Notes: generated from the letters alone by a model not told the origin. Counted from the stretch's first letter, positions 9,486 through 18,398 are shown. The stretch is 64,000 nucleotides of DNA from CAVYXK01 sp963772445 (GCA_963772445.1 CAVYXK010000014.1:1-64000); one strand, 5' to 3'. Numbers and translations are program-made.

Positions 9486-10397
9486 TCAATCGATCTCGAT
9501 CCGCGTGCGGCCGAGATAGCTGTCGAGCACCCGCGCATCGGCCCTGACCTGCTCGGGGGTTCCCTCGCAGATCATGCGCCCCGCATCCAGCACATAGACA
9601 TAATCGCAGAATTCCTGGATCACCCGCATGTTGTGTTCGACGATCAGCAGCGTGATCCCCTCGTCACGGTTCATGCGCCGCAGCGCGTCGACGATCACGT
9701 CGATCAGCCGGGGATTTACTCCAGCGGTCGGTTCATCCAATAACGAAAGCCGAGGCCGTGCCATGAAGATCCGACCAAGGTCCAAAAGTTTTCTCTGCCC
9801 GCCGGACAGGTTCCCCACATATTCGTCAGCAACGTCCTTCAGCCCAAGTATCCCGATCACTTCCCGCGCCCGCGCCCGGATCTCGCGTCCGCGGCCGAGC
9901 GCTGCCGGCAGGTTCAGCAGCGTACGCACCGGCCGATGCTCCTCCTGACCGGGCACCGCCGCGAGCAAATTTTCGGTCGTCGTCATCCGCTGTCCGCCCT
10001 CCGACATCTGGAACGTGCGGATCAGACCACGCAGCGCAATCCGATCGGGCGATAGCTGTTCGATGCGCTCGCCGCGATAAGACACAGCCCCGGCGTCGCA
10101 GCGCTGAAACCCCGTGACGATATCGAACAAAGTACTCTTGCCGGAACCGTTCGGACCAATCAGCCCCACCACCCGACCCTCCGGCACGGTCAGGCTAATG
10201 CCCTGCAGCGCCTGCAGCCCCCCGAACGCCTTTCGCACATCCCCGACTTGCAGAAGACCCTCCCCCTCCCCTTGCGGGAGGGGGCCGGGGGGAGGGGGCC
10301 GCGGCGCAGTGGACTCCGCCAACGCCCCAGCACCCCCTTGCGGAGTGGAAAAGGGCCGTGGCGAAGAGCCCCACCGACTCCGCCTAAGCGTAACCAT
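9486..10397 (-). CDS. livG: Branched-chain amino acid-type ABC transporter ATPase LivG
   Basis: The ATPase body has Walker A GPNGSGKST, the LivG-specific GLIRTFQ Q-loop, signature LSGGQRKLL, Walker B LSLLDEPTAGVNP and an H-loop in LLIVEHNMRV, ending with the YLGRTRIEID C-terminus. The first 47 codons are not LivG-like: they translate a dispersed GC-rich palindromic repeat (PPPPGPLPQGEGE). The real start may therefore be an internal non-ATG codon near 10250, just before QVGDVRKAFG. It lies 36 bp downstream of der and upstream of livF, probably co-transcribed. Confidence 0.85.
   Translation of the reverse strand: MVTLRRSRWGSSPRPFSTPQGGAGALAESTAPRPPPPGPLPQGEGEGLLQVGDVRKAFGGLQALQGISLTVPEGRVVGLIGPNGSGKSTLFDIVTGFQRCDAGAVSYRGERIEQLSPDRIALRGLIRTFQMSEGGQRMTTTENLLAAVPGQEEHRPVRTLLNLPAALGRGREIRARAREVIGILGLKDVADEYVGNLSGGQRKLLDLGRIFMARPRLSLLDEPTAGVNPRLIDVIVDALRRMNRDEGITLLIVEHNMRVIQEFCDYVYVLDAGRMICEGTPEQVRADARVLDSYLGRTRIEID
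10251..10310. repeat. REP-like palindromic repeat inside the livG 5' end
   Basis: The sequence CCTCCCCCTCCCCTTGCGGG followed by a G-rich complement forms a strong GC hairpin. Shorter relatives at 28781, 32633 and 41131 share the core CTCCCGC..TTGCGGGAG. It is translated as the N-terminus of LivG in the present frame, which is probably not the native start. Confidence 0.6.
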
Positions 10398-10433
10398 CCA
10401 ACTTCCCCGGGATGTAAATCCGACCGAACCCCA

Positions 10434-11768
10434 TCACCCCTCCGCATACGGGTTCTTCGTCCCCCGCAACTGCAACCGGATCGGAACCCCCGGCAGGCCA
10501 AACGTCTCCCGCAGCCCGTTCACGAGATACCGCTGATATTCCTCTGGCAAGCACTCCGCCCGCGTGCCGAACACGATGAAGGTCGGCGGTCGTGCCTTCG
10601 CCTGGGTGACATATCGCAGCTTCAGTCGCCGCCGGCCCACCAGCGGTGGAGGATGCCGCGCCAGCGCCCCCTCGAACCACCGGTTCAGCTCCGCCGTCCC
10701 TACCCGTGTGTTCCACACCTCATACGCGCGCCAGACCGCCGGCAGCAGCCGTTCCACTCCCTCCCCCGTCAGCCCCGCAAGAGACACGACCGGCACGCCC
10801 CGCATCTGTGCCAGGCTCGCCTCCAGCCGCTCGGCCACCAGGCGCCGGGCCGCCGCCCGGTCGGCCACCGCATCCCACTTGCTCAGCACCACCACGCAGG
10901 CCCGCCCTTCGCGCTCGATCAACTGAGCGATCTGCAGGTCCTGGTCGTGCAGCCCCAACACGGCATCCACCGTCAACACGACCACTTCCGCCAGCCGCAA
11001 TGCCCCGATCGCGGCGCCCACCGACATCTGCTCCAGTCCCGCCTCGACCCGGGCGCGCCGCCGCAGGCCAGCGGTATCCACCAGCTCGATGCGTCGCCCG
11101 CGCTCGTCCGTCAGCAAGACCGAGACCGCGTCGCGCGTCAGCCCCGGCTCCGGACCGGTGACCATCCGCTCCTCGCCGACCAGCCGATTCAGCAGCGTGG
11201 ATTTCCCCGCATTCGGGCGTCCGACGATCGCCAGCTTCAAAGGCCGCTCGCCAACCGTCTGTTCGTCGGCATCCTCCGGCAGTCGATCGACTATCTCCGA
11301 CATCAAGTCGGCCAAGCCTTCGCCATGCTCGGCCGAGACCGCTACCGGGTCGCCGAGCCCAAGCTCATACGCATCGAGCACGGCCGAGTCCGCCAGCCGG
11401 CCCTCCGCCTTGTTGGCGACCAGCAGCACGGGCCGGCCCTGCCGGTGCAGCCAGCGGGCGAAATGCCGGTCGGCTGGGGTCAACCCCGCGCGCGCATCGA
11501 CCACGAACAGCACAAGGTCGGCGCCCGCCACCGCGGTCTCCGAAGATGCGTGCGTCCGCCCGGCCAAGCTCTCCGGCGCCGCTTCTTCCAGTCCAGCGGT
11601 ATCGACCAGCCGCACCCGCCGCCCGCGCAGCAGGGCATCGGCCTCCTTGCGGTCACGCGTGACGCCGGGGATGTCGGACACGATCGCGGCCCGCCATCCC
11701 GCCAGCCGGTTGAACAGCGTCGATTTGCCGACGTTCGGCCGGCCCGCGATGACCACCACCGGCAACAT
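10434..11768 (-). CDS. der: Ribosome biogenesis GTPase Der (EngA)
   Basis: A 444-residue protein with two tandem GTPase domains: P-loops GRPNVGKST (residue about 8) and GRPNAGKST (about 184), each followed by DxxG switch motifs (LVDTAGLEE, LVDTAGLRR) and NKAE/SKWD base-recognition motifs. The C-terminal KH-like domain closes with GLRETFGLPGVPIRLQLRG. Der acts in 50S ribosomal subunit assembly. Length and domain order are normal. It is third in a minus-strand cluster after yfgM-like and bamB genes, an order conserved in many proteobacteria. Confidence 0.97.
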   Translation of the reverse strand: MLPVVVIAGRPNVGKSTLFNRLAGWRAAIVSDIPGVTRDRKEADALLRGRRVRLVDTAGLEEAAPESLAGRTHASSETAVAGADLVLFVVDARAGLTPADRHFARWLHRQGRPVLLVANKAEGRLADSAVLDAYELGLGDPVAVSAEHGEGLADLMSEIVDRLPEDADEQTVGERPLKLAIVGRPNAGKSTLLNRLVGEERMVTGPEPGLTRDAVSVLLTDERGRRIELVDTAGLRRRARVEAGLEQMSVGAAIGALRLAEVVVLTVDAVLGLHDQDLQIAQLIEREGRACVVVLSKWDAVADRAAARRLVAERLEASLAQMRGVPVVSLAGLTGEGVERLLPAVWRAYEVWNTRVGTAELNRWFEGALARHPPPLVGRRRLKLRYVTQAKARPPTFIVFGTRAECLPEEYQRYLVNGLRETFGLPGVPIRLQLRGTKNPYAEG

Positions 11769-11819
11769 AAGAAGCTGAATCCCCGCCCTTCGAGAGACCC
11801 GCGGACGACCGCGCCAGCC

Positions 11820-13177
11820 TTACCTCAGCGCCGTCAGCATGCCGTCATCCGCAATCAGCAGCACGGTTGCCGTCGGCAATCACCGGCTGCAACGGGCAGG
11901 CCACGCCCGGCAGCTTCTGCATGCCCAGAATGTCGCCGGTATAGGGGCTGACAGCCAGCGCCGCCTTGCTGGTACCAGCGACCACCAGCCGGTCGCCCGC
12001 CAGCAGCGGGCCGTACCAGGTGATCGGGTCCCGCTGCTTCTTCGGATTCCCCCAGCGCGGCAGTTGCCGCACCCAGGCGACGCTGCCGTCATCGGCATTG
12101 ATCGCCGCGAGGGTCTGATCGACCGTGAGCACGAACACCCAGTCGCCGGCGATCCAGGGGCTGTCCAGGCCGGCGACGTTGTGCTCCCACAGCCGCCGTC
12201 CGGAGTGCAGGTCATTGGCGACCGCCATCCCGCCCATGCTGATCGCGAACACCCGACTGCCGCTGATCGCCGGTACGCCCCGGATCGAGTAAATGTCCAA
12301 CAAGCCGACGCCGGCCGAGATCAGGTTGTCGGTCCACACCACCGCGCCGGTGTCCGCCCGCAAGGCGGTCAGCTCCCCGGAGGCGAAGCCGGCGACCACT
12401 AGCCCGTCGGAGTAGGCCGGCGCGGGCTCGCCCAGCATGGCGGTGACCGCATTGAAAGCCCGGTAGTCCCAAAGCCGGCGGCCAGACGCCGTATCGAGCG
12501 CCACCACCCGGTCATCGATCGTGGCGACGAAGATGCGTCCGGCAACAATCGTGGGCCCCGATCGGCCGGGCGCGCCCAGGTTGATCCGCCATTTCTGCTT
12601 GCCGCTGGCGGCGTCCAGCGCCACCACATCGCCCAGCCCGTTCACCGCGTATAGGATGCCATCCGCCACGCCGAGGCCGCCGCCCACGTTGTTGCTGCGA
12701 GAATCCTCGGACTTCGGTATCGACCCGCCAGCGGCGCTGCCCATTGGACAGGTCGAAGGCCGACACCCGCGCGGCCGAGTCCATGGTGTAAACCAGCCCA
12801 TCCGCGACCACCGGCTGTGCCAGTATCTTTTGCCGATACCCGCCGCCGTCGCCGATCGGTGCGCGCCACGCCTGCGAAATGACCGGCTGCGCCTGCAAAT
12901 GGCCCATCAGATGCGCCGGATTGCCGCACGGCTGGGGCCAGGCAACATTGCGTACCGGCGGCGGCAGAACGACCTTCGGCGCGTTCGATGCGACGGTCAG
13001 CGAATTGGCCGCGGCGAGCACCGGCTCCCGCTTGCCTGGGATCGGGGTCTTCTCTTCCCCGAACCAGTTGTCCCACAGGCCGCAACCGCCCAATGCGAGA
13101 GGCAACGCCAGGGCAGCGCGCCGCGACAGGGCGGCGGCGCGCGGTGTTCCCCGGAGTGCCGGCCGCATGCCGCTCAT
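11820..13177 (-). CDS. bamB: Outer membrane assembly lipoprotein BamB (two frameshifts)
   Basis: Starting at ATG 13177, the protein has a signal peptide ending in a lipobox (LALGGC), then PQQ-type beta-propeller repeats such as GDVVALDAASGKQKWR and RVVALDTASGRRLWDYRA. BamB is the periplasmic beta-propeller partner of BamA in outer-membrane protein insertion. One extra base near 12717 and another near 11874 break the frame. With both removed, the protein runs to TAA at 11820 with the usual GMLTALR end. Both lesions are single insertions in an otherwise well-conserved gene, so sequence error is likely. It overlaps the upstream yfgM-like gene by 4 bp. Confidence 0.85.
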
Positions 13178-13836
13178 CCGGAAAGCTGGGCCAGCACCGC
13201 CGTGGCGCGCTGCCGCACGCCCTCGGGTGCCGTGACGTCGTTGGTCAGTGCGGTCAGCATTTGTTTTGCCTCGCCGGTTTTGCCCTGGCGCAGCGCCAGC
13301 AGGGCAAGCTGCTCCGTGGCCATGGCGTGCCAGGGATCGTCAGGTTCCGCCAGCGGCTTCAGCCGTGCCTCCAATATGCCGGGGTCGCCGGAGTCGATCT
13401 GATGCTGCGCCCAGAGCAGTCCGGCGAGGTTGCGCAACAGCGGATCCGCCGACGAATCGGCCGCAACCTCGTTCCAGAGTGCCAGCGCCTGCGGCAGATG
13501 TCCCGCGGATGCTTCGAGTCCGGCGGCACGAAGCCGGCTGAGGGTGCGATAGCCGGCCGGTCCGTGCTGCGCCAGCCGGTCAAATGTCGCGAGCGACGCC
13601 GCGCGGGCGGCATTTGCGTTCGGGCCGGTATCGGCCGCCTCGAGCATCGCCTGGAGATACACCGCGGCGGCGGCCTGATCCTGGCGCGCCTGGTACCATC
13701 GCCAGCCTTGCCATCCGGCCACCAGGGCGATCACGACCACCACCACCGCGGCGATCGCGCCCGCATAGCGGGTGAGGAATTGCTGCGTCCGTTCGGCACG
13801 GAGTTCTTCCTCAACCTCGTCGAAGATATCGGGCAC
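13174..13836 (-). CDS. YfgM-like membrane-anchored TPR protein
   Basis: A 220-residue protein. The GTG start at 13836 is chosen because it follows a strong SD (GGGAGG, 5 nt spacing) and opens PDIFDEVEEELRAERTQQFL, the usual N-terminus of the TPR_21/YfgM family. One transmembrane segment (AAVVVVVIALVAGW, residues about 30-50) anchors it, with a periplasmic TPR-like domain after it. In E. coli, YfgM is an ancillary SecYEG-associated factor encoded just upstream of bamB and der. The same order is seen here, with a 4-bp overlap into bamB. Confidence 0.8.
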   Translation of the reverse strand: MPDIFDEVEEELRAERTQQFLTRYAGAIAAVVVVVIALVAGWQGWRWYQARQDQAAAAVYLQAMLEAADTGPNANAARAASLATFDRLAQHGPAGYRTLSRLRAAGLEASAGHLPQALALWNEVAADSSADPLLRNLAGLLWAQHQIDSGDPGILEARLKPLAEPDDPWHAMATEQLALLALRQGKTGEAKQMLTALTNDVTAPEGVRQRATAVLAQLSG

Positions 13837-13940
13837 GGTCGCCTCCCTTCGGGCGCCAGATACATAGCCGGTGCGAGCAAAGCAAATCACGGAGCAAGTC
13901 TGGTTTGGCACGAGTTGCCAGGGGGCGGGTCCGGTTTAAT

Positions 13941-14115
13941 TCAAGGCACGGTACGGCCATCCTTTCCCGCCATGGCCGGGCTTGGCTCGAGCTGCGGGCA
14001 ACGCCCCCGATCGCGGGCGGCGTGCTTGCCGCCGCTCAGCATCTTGTTGAGCTGATCGCGTTCCTCCTGGTTCAGCTCCACCCGATACCGTACATTCCAT
14101 CGCTGTTCGCCCGAT
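13941..14115 (-). pseudogene. IS630-type transposase, N-terminal remnant
   Basis: About 55 codons encode the start of an IS630-family helix-turn-helix domain (VRYRVELNQEERDQLNKMLS followed by GGKHAARDRGR). No continuing catalytic domain is found on either side. It is a fragment left by an old insertion between the yfgM-like gene and the IS110 element. Confidence 0.5.
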
Positions 14116-14144
14116 GCCGCGGGCGCAGACGAATCCGATGCTGA

Positions 14145-14420
14145 ACAATTCGCCACACCAGTACACGCCGCGACAGGGGCAGTACCTCGCCTTCATCCAT
14201 GCCTATACGCTGGTGATCGGGGCGCCCGCCGGCCGAGGCCGACATGCAGCGCTTCTTCCGGGTCAGCGGCCCGGCGGTTCATCAGATGGTGGTCGGGCTC
14301 GAGAAGGCTGGCCTGATCCGCCGCCAACCCGGCGTGCCGCGCAGCATCCGCTGCTTATCGACCGCGAGGCTCTCCCAGTGCTGCGGTCAAACCACGAACA
14401 ATCGGTCAAACCTCTGTGCA
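14145..14420 (+). pseudogene. Decayed winged-helix (LexA/MarR-like) DNA-binding protein
   Basis: Three consecutive frames together give one protein: YTPRQGQYLAFIHAYTLVIG, then MQRFFRVSGPAVHQMVVGLE-KAGLIRRQPGVPRSI, then LIDREALPVL. This is the pattern of small winged-helix proteins with a LexA-type DNA-binding fold that often accompany transposases. Two frameshifts (near 14230 and 14350) inactivate it unless they are sequence errors. No catalytic domain follows. Confidence 0.55.
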
Positions 14421-14766
14421 GAGGTACTCTGATGTTCGTTATCAACCCTCTTGAGCATGACAATGCATTCTCCATCATAGTTGCGAAGTGATACGATATA
14501 TGGCTGTTGCGCAGCGCAGGGGGCAGAGTCGCTGAGACGACGGTTTGCAAACTTTGATGCGCGGGTTGGATACCGCATTTCCGTGTGTTCGTCCGGGGCT
14601 TTCTCGATCTAGTTGCGGGCGCCGACGATGTCGGCCACATAGTACCTCGCGAGAATTCCCCACCGGGACCCTGCCCCCGGCGATGCGCAACAGGGATGTC
14701 GGTCGGACGTGCTCGTGTTCCTTTGTTGTGAAAATGCGCTGTCAGAGCCTGGTATTGATACCTCGA
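14421..14766. other. Non-coding flank downstream of the IS110 transposase
   Basis: I see no supportable gene in this 346-bp stretch. It lies between a decayed winged-helix gene and the 3' end of the IS110-family transposase, and probably contains that element's end. IS110-family ends can encode a structured bridge RNA, but no such structure could be confirmed by eye. Confidence 0.3.
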
Positions 14767-15885
14767 TCAGTCCGCCAAACGCGGCTTGACCTGCTGCCCG
14801 ATCGCCCAAAGAAAGGCTGACATCTCGCGGGCGATTGCCGCCACGACGACGGTCCGACGCTTGCCGTTCGCCATGAGCTTGCGATAGCGACCGCACAGCC
14901 GGACCGGCGCTTTCCAGGCAATCTCCCGCACGCCCTTCGGCAGGCCGTTCAGCCGCTGCTCGAGAGTGGGACTGATGCGTGCGGGGAAGCGATACGTCCA
15001 CCCTCCCTCGATCAGCGCGCGACGCGCTCGCCGGTTGCCGGATTTAATGATACCGCCGCGCCGGACGCGCTCGCCGGTCGAATTCTCCGACGGCACCAGG
15101 CCCAGATAGGCCATCAGCTGACGAGGATTATCGAAGCGGCTGACATCGCCGATTTCAGCTGCGAAGGTGACCGCGGTGATGAACGCCACACCCCGCACCG
15201 CCTGATACGCCGCGATCACCGGTGCCATTGACCACGTGGCCACGATCTCTGTGACTTGCTGGGTCAATCGCTCGAGCCGGGATTCGGCGTCCTCGATTGC
15301 CTGCCGATACTCCGTCAGCACAAGATGTTGGGCCGGATGATCGAACCTCTGCTCGCACAACCAGCGTGTATGCGCTTTGCTCCAGGCTGTACGGCCGGTG
15401 TAGATCCGGCCGTGACGAAGGAGAAAGGACTGCAGGTGCTGACGCGCACGACGCAGTCCTTCCACCGCCGTCTCTCGCGCCCGCACCAGCTCACGCACCG
15501 CCTCATGAGCTGGATCTGGCACCCAAACCGGCGTCAGCTCGCCAGCGCGGTGCAATTTGGCAAGGCTCACCGCATCCCGCCGGTTGGTCTTGACGCGTTC
15601 GCCTGGCCGCGTCGGGATGAGCGACGGGGCCACTACCACGCACTCGTGGCCAAGCGCCGTGATCTGCCTGTGCAGCCCGTACCCGGTCGGCCCTGCTTCA
15701 TAGCAAAACCTGAGCTTCTGGTGGCGTTTCCCCAGCTTGTTTACCATGTGCTCAACCATTGCCGGTGCACTGTCGATGTCACCGAAGAAACGCACCTCGC
15801 CAGTACGCCCCGTGTCGGCAACGGCGACAGAAATCTTCTGCTTCGATGTATCCAGACCGACGAAAGCTTCGCTATTCTCCTGCAC
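14767..15885 (-). CDS. IS110-family transposase (bridge-RNA type recombinase)
   Basis: An intact 372-residue DEDD transposase. The RuvC-like N-terminal domain shows GLDTSKQKISVAV (Asp), RFCYEAGPTGYGL (Glu) and KTNRRDAVSLAKL (two Asp). The C-terminal Transposase_20 domain contains the catalytic-serine region ENSTGERVRRGG-IIKSGNRRARRALIE. Length and domain order are normal for IS110. Members of this family are guided by an RNA encoded in the element's non-coding end. The flanks at 15886-16020 and 14421-14766 are the candidates here. IS110 elements lack classical terminal inverted repeats, so the exact ends are not given. Confidence 0.9.
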   Translation of the reverse strand: MQENSEAFVGLDTSKQKISVAVADTGRTGEVRFFGDIDSAPAMVEHMVNKLGKRHQKLRFCYEAGPTGYGLHRQITALGHECVVVAPSLIPTRPGERVKTNRRDAVSLAKLHRAGELTPVWVPDPAHEAVRELVRARETAVEGLRRARQHLQSFLLRHGRIYTGRTAWSKAHTRWLCEQRFDHPAQHLVLTEYRQAIEDAESRLERLTQQVTEIVATWSMAPVIAAYQAVRGVAFITAVTFAAEIGDVSRFDNPRQLMAYLGLVPSENSTGERVRRGGIIKSGNRRARRALIEGGWTYRFPARISPTLEQRLNGLPKGVREIAWKAPVRLCGRYRKLMANGKRRTVVVAAIAREMSAFLWAIGQQVKPRLAD

Positions 15886-16026
15886 GGCTCGTCCTCGCTA
15901 TGTGTTGAGGCCCTACGCTGGCCTGCCCAGCGCAACCCTCGCTCGTCACATACCGCAGGGACGAGCCACCCGTCTGGCCACGAACATACGGTCTAGTAGT
16001 TCGTGGGACGACCGCGCCGCAAAACG

Positions 16027-16929
16027 TCACTTCTCCCCGGCCATCACCAGCACGCTAAGCCCGCCGAGCACCCGCTCGCCCAGACTCTGAGTAACGTGGA
16101 TCAGCGCGTTGCCTTCCGGAAGGCTGCCGGCGAGCGTCATTGCCCGGCCGCTCCGCGGGGGGATCTTGATGGAATGCACAACCGCGGGTCCAGCGTGCAG
16201 CTCGGCCGCATCGGGCTTGGCCGAGGCGACGACGCCCAGGCGCTCGACCTTGCCCGGATGCTGGAGCACATGTCGCCCTCCCGGTAAGCCAGGGAGAAAT
16301 CCCGCAATCTCCGAAAGGGGGCCCTGCCAAGCCCTGAGGACGAACCCTCGCTCCTCATCGCCCTCGTTATAGACGCGGAAGGGGTATTGGAAGTGTGGTC
16401 GGATCTGCGTCATCGGCAGCACACTGAGATTGTGCTGCGCGAGCGTGTAAGTCTGTGTCCAGGGTGCGTTGTAGTTCACACTGGAAATCGGTGGTCCTCC
16501 GGTCTCTTGTTCGTTATATACCAACGCGATCAGGCACTCGTGGCCGCCGTTTTCGAATGCTGGCGTCCAGGTTGTGGCGGCTTGCAAGTTAACGACAGCC
16601 GGGGACGAGATAGTCCCAGCGGGAATGGGGACCGTGATCGGTGAGCCCTGCGGCCCGGCGCTGGAGATAAAGCCGTTGAGTATCTGCCCGGCCGGGATGC
16701 TGGCGATCGGGATGGGCGCGGACGTCGGAATCAGCCAACAGACGAACAAGGCCCAGCCGCTGTCATCCGCCTCGGGGTAGAAGTTCTCGACCTGCACCCA
16801 AACGGTATACTCGCTGCCAGCGATGGGATTGGTCACCTTGGTGGTGGGGTCGCTGACAGTTGTGACGTAGATACCGGGGCTGAGCCACCAATTCGGGCTG
16901 CCTGGTTGGATGTAAAGGGGAACGCTCAT
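16027..16929 (-). CDS. Hypothetical beta-rich protein, 300 residues
   Basis: From ATG 16929 this encodes a Pro/Ser/Thr-rich protein with regular beta-strand patterning (YIQPGSPNWWLSPGIYVTTV, GSEYTVWVQVENFY, CLIALVYNEQETGG). This suggests one or two immunoglobulin-like sandwich domains, comparable in style to CARDB-type modules. There is no clear signal peptide, no membrane helix and no catalytic motif. A 34-codon ORF overlaps its start by 4 bp upstream. I do not recognise the family. It sits among mobile-element debris, so it may be cargo. Confidence 0.55.
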   Translation of the reverse strand: MSVPLYIQPGSPNWWLSPGIYVTTVSDPTTKVTNPIAGSEYTVWVQVENFYPEADDSGWALFVCWLIPTSAPIPIASIPAGQILNGFISSAGPQGSPITVPIPAGTISSPAVVNLQAATTWTPAFENGGHECLIALVYNEQETGGPPISSVNYNAPWTQTYTLAQHNLSVLPMTQIRPHFQYPFRVYNEGDEERGFVLRAWQGPLSEIAGFLPGLPGGRHVLQHPGKVERLGVVASAKPDAAELHAGPAVVHSIKIPPRSGRAMTLAGSLPEGNALIHVTQSLGERVLGGLSVLVMAGEK

Positions 16930-17030
16930 TTTGCCGCCTCCGCCGGGTTCAAGACAAACCGAGAGACATGCCGTGCCGGGGTGCCGGCCGACACCGCCTC
17001 TTCGCGCGACGAACGGACGTTCTTGTTCAT
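16926..17030 (-). CDS. Possible small upstream ORF
   Basis: A 34-codon frame from ATG 17030 whose stop overlaps the next gene's ATG by four bases (ATGA), the arrangement seen in translationally coupled pairs. The predicted peptide is basic and hydrophilic. No strong SD precedes it, and no homology is recognised, so it may be only a leader. Confidence 0.25.
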   Translation of the reverse strand: MNKNVRSSREEAVSAGTPARHVSRFVLNPAEAAK

Positions 17031-17263
17031 CACACGCGCCACTCTACGCACGCGCGTCCTGTTTTTACCAATGATTAAGCCTCGCGCGAGCGAGAAATAA
17101 TCCAGTGACCCGATAGTGGCAGAATCCCTGGGGCATTCGGCGGTGCTACCGCGCCCCGAATGAGGGACTCTGTGGCGTGCCTCGTGACGCTCCGGGCAGT
17201 TCTGCTCCTTGCCAACCACCCCACCCCCATGTCCCGCCGGAAGCCTGACCGAGCATTGTCGTT

Positions 17264-17350
17264 TCGCATTCCTGTCAGATAATCCTCGATCCGCTCGGCA
17301 TTCTCGATGATGTCGATCGGGCTTTCAGCAGGGTCGTGCTTAGAGGGCAT
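17264..17350 (-). pseudogene. HepT-like (DUF86) toxin, truncated start
   Basis: Only the first 29 codons remain of a HepT-type HEPN RNase: MPSKHDPAESP-IDIIENAERIEDYLTGM matches the family's start. The following frame is unrelated low-complexity sequence, and the catalytic RxxxxH motif is missing. It overlaps the 3' end of the MntA-like gene, which is the normal MntA-HepT order. Confidence 0.5.
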
Positions 17351-17564
17351 GCCGACGATCCCGGTTTATATTGGCCCGCAGGCGCGGTTTCTCGATCGGC
17401 TCCGGCAACAGATCCACCGGTCGGCCGATCAGTTCGGCCAGACGCCGCTCCAACGCTCCCAGAGCAAACAGTCCGACGCGCGCTTCCGGGTCCAGCTCAA
17501 CCAGAAGATCAACGTCGCTATCGATCTCGGCGTCGCCACGGGCGACGGAACCAAACAGCGACAC
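17340..17564 (-). CDS. MntA-type nucleotidyltransferase antitoxin (possibly N-truncated)
   Basis: A 74-residue protein with the minimal nucleotidyltransferase motif GSVARGDAEIDSDVDLLVEL (GS then DxD), the catalytic signature of MntA antitoxins that AMPylate HepT. The GTG at 17564 lies right before the motif. Upstream codons in the same frame read LRRAGIRHV, so the true start may be an upstream alternative codon near 17650. The partner HepT is truncated, so the pair is probably dead. Confidence 0.55.
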   Translation of the reverse strand: MSLFGSVARGDAEIDSDVDLLVELDPEARVGLFALGALERRLAELIGRPVDLLPEPIEKPRLRANINRDRRHAL

Positions 17565-17694
17565 GTGACGGATGCCGGCGCGGCGCAGCGGCGGGCTCCG
17601 GCGAGCCAGGCCGCGGGCGAAGGCAATGCCTTGACCGCGGCCGGCGCCGCTCTATATGCATGCATCAATTGATCAATGCATTGAGGGCTTTTCG

Positions 17695-17988
17695 ATGGAA
17701 CGCCGCATCGATGCTCATGTCGCCAGAACCCAGTTCGGGCAGATCATGGATCTGGCCGTGAAAAACAACGAACGCTTCGTGGTTGACCAGCGCGGGGAGC
17801 CGGCGGTCGTCATCATGAGCGTGCAGGATTTCGTCCGCACGGCAGCGCCGCCGCCTGACTGGTTGCAAAAGGCATGGGCCGGCGCCAAACGGCGTGGGCT
17901 GGAAACACTGACGCTCGACGACATCAATGCCGAAATCGCCGCGCACCGGCGCGAAAAGAAGGCTGGGGCTGGTCGCAGCGCAAAGTGA
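17695..17988 (+). CDS. Type II antitoxin, Phd/YefM family
   Basis: A 97-residue protein from ATG 17695. The N-terminal RIDAHVARTQFGQIMDLAV...VVDQRGEPAVVIMS block is the Phd/YefM DNA-binding and dimerisation fold, followed by a helical, charged tail that would wrap the toxin. It overlaps the downstream PIN toxin gene by 4 bp (GTGA). An ATG at 17656 would add 13 residues. It probably represses its own promoter in the 40 bp shared with the divergent MntA-like gene. Confidence 0.75.
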   Translation: MERRIDAHVARTQFGQIMDLAVKNNERFVVDQRGEPAVVIMSVQDFVRTAAPPPDWLQKAWAGAKRRGLETLTLDDINAEIAAHRREKKAGAGRSAK

Positions 17989-18398
17989 TCCGGGCGGTCG
18001 TCGATACCAACGTGTTTGCCTCCGGTTTGCTCTCGCCCTCGGGCAACGAAGCTCTGATTATTCTCGCCATCCATCAAGGGCTGATACGACCCTGTTTGTC
18101 GGAGGAGATTGTCGAGAAATACTCTCAGGTGCTTGCCCGTCCCAGGTTTGCTTTTCCGCCCGACGAAATCGAAGCATTGATCGCGATGCTCCGGCATAAA
18201 GGCGAACTGTTTCAGCCGGATGATTCTCCATCGGCGTCCCCTGATCCGGGAGACACGAAGTTCTTGCATTGTGCAAGCGCTGCCCAAGCTGACTTCCTCA
18301 TCACCGGCAACAGGAAACATTTCCCCGAGTCGCGTTACGGCCCCACTCGCGTCGTGAGTGCCGGCGAGCCGCTCGACCGGATCACGCTTGACATCTGA
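17985..18398 (+). CDS. PIN-domain toxin (putative RNase)
   Basis: A 137-residue PIN-domain protein starting at GTG 17985, which overlaps the antitoxin stop. It carries the conserved acidic residues in VVDTNVFASGLL, in SEEIVEKYSQVL (Glu) and in SASPDPGDTKFL, plus the closing ADFLITGNRKHF motif. This is typical of the PIN-family toxin component that cleaves RNA with Mg2+. It lies about 105 bp upstream of the fluoride riboswitch on the same strand. Confidence 0.75.
   Translation: MIRAVVDTNVFASGLLSPSGNEALIILAIHQGLIRPCLSEEIVEKYSQVLARPRFAFPPDEIEALIAMLRHKGELFQPDDSPSASPDPGDTKFLHCASAAQADFLITGNRKHFPESRYGPTRVVSAGEPLDRITLDI

Noticed and set aside
10248..11951. A long plus-strand frame opposite der
   Set aside because: It is the antisense of a GC-rich gene with strong codon bias. 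It is rich in Arg, Pro and Gln and resembles no protein, while der on the minus strand is certain.
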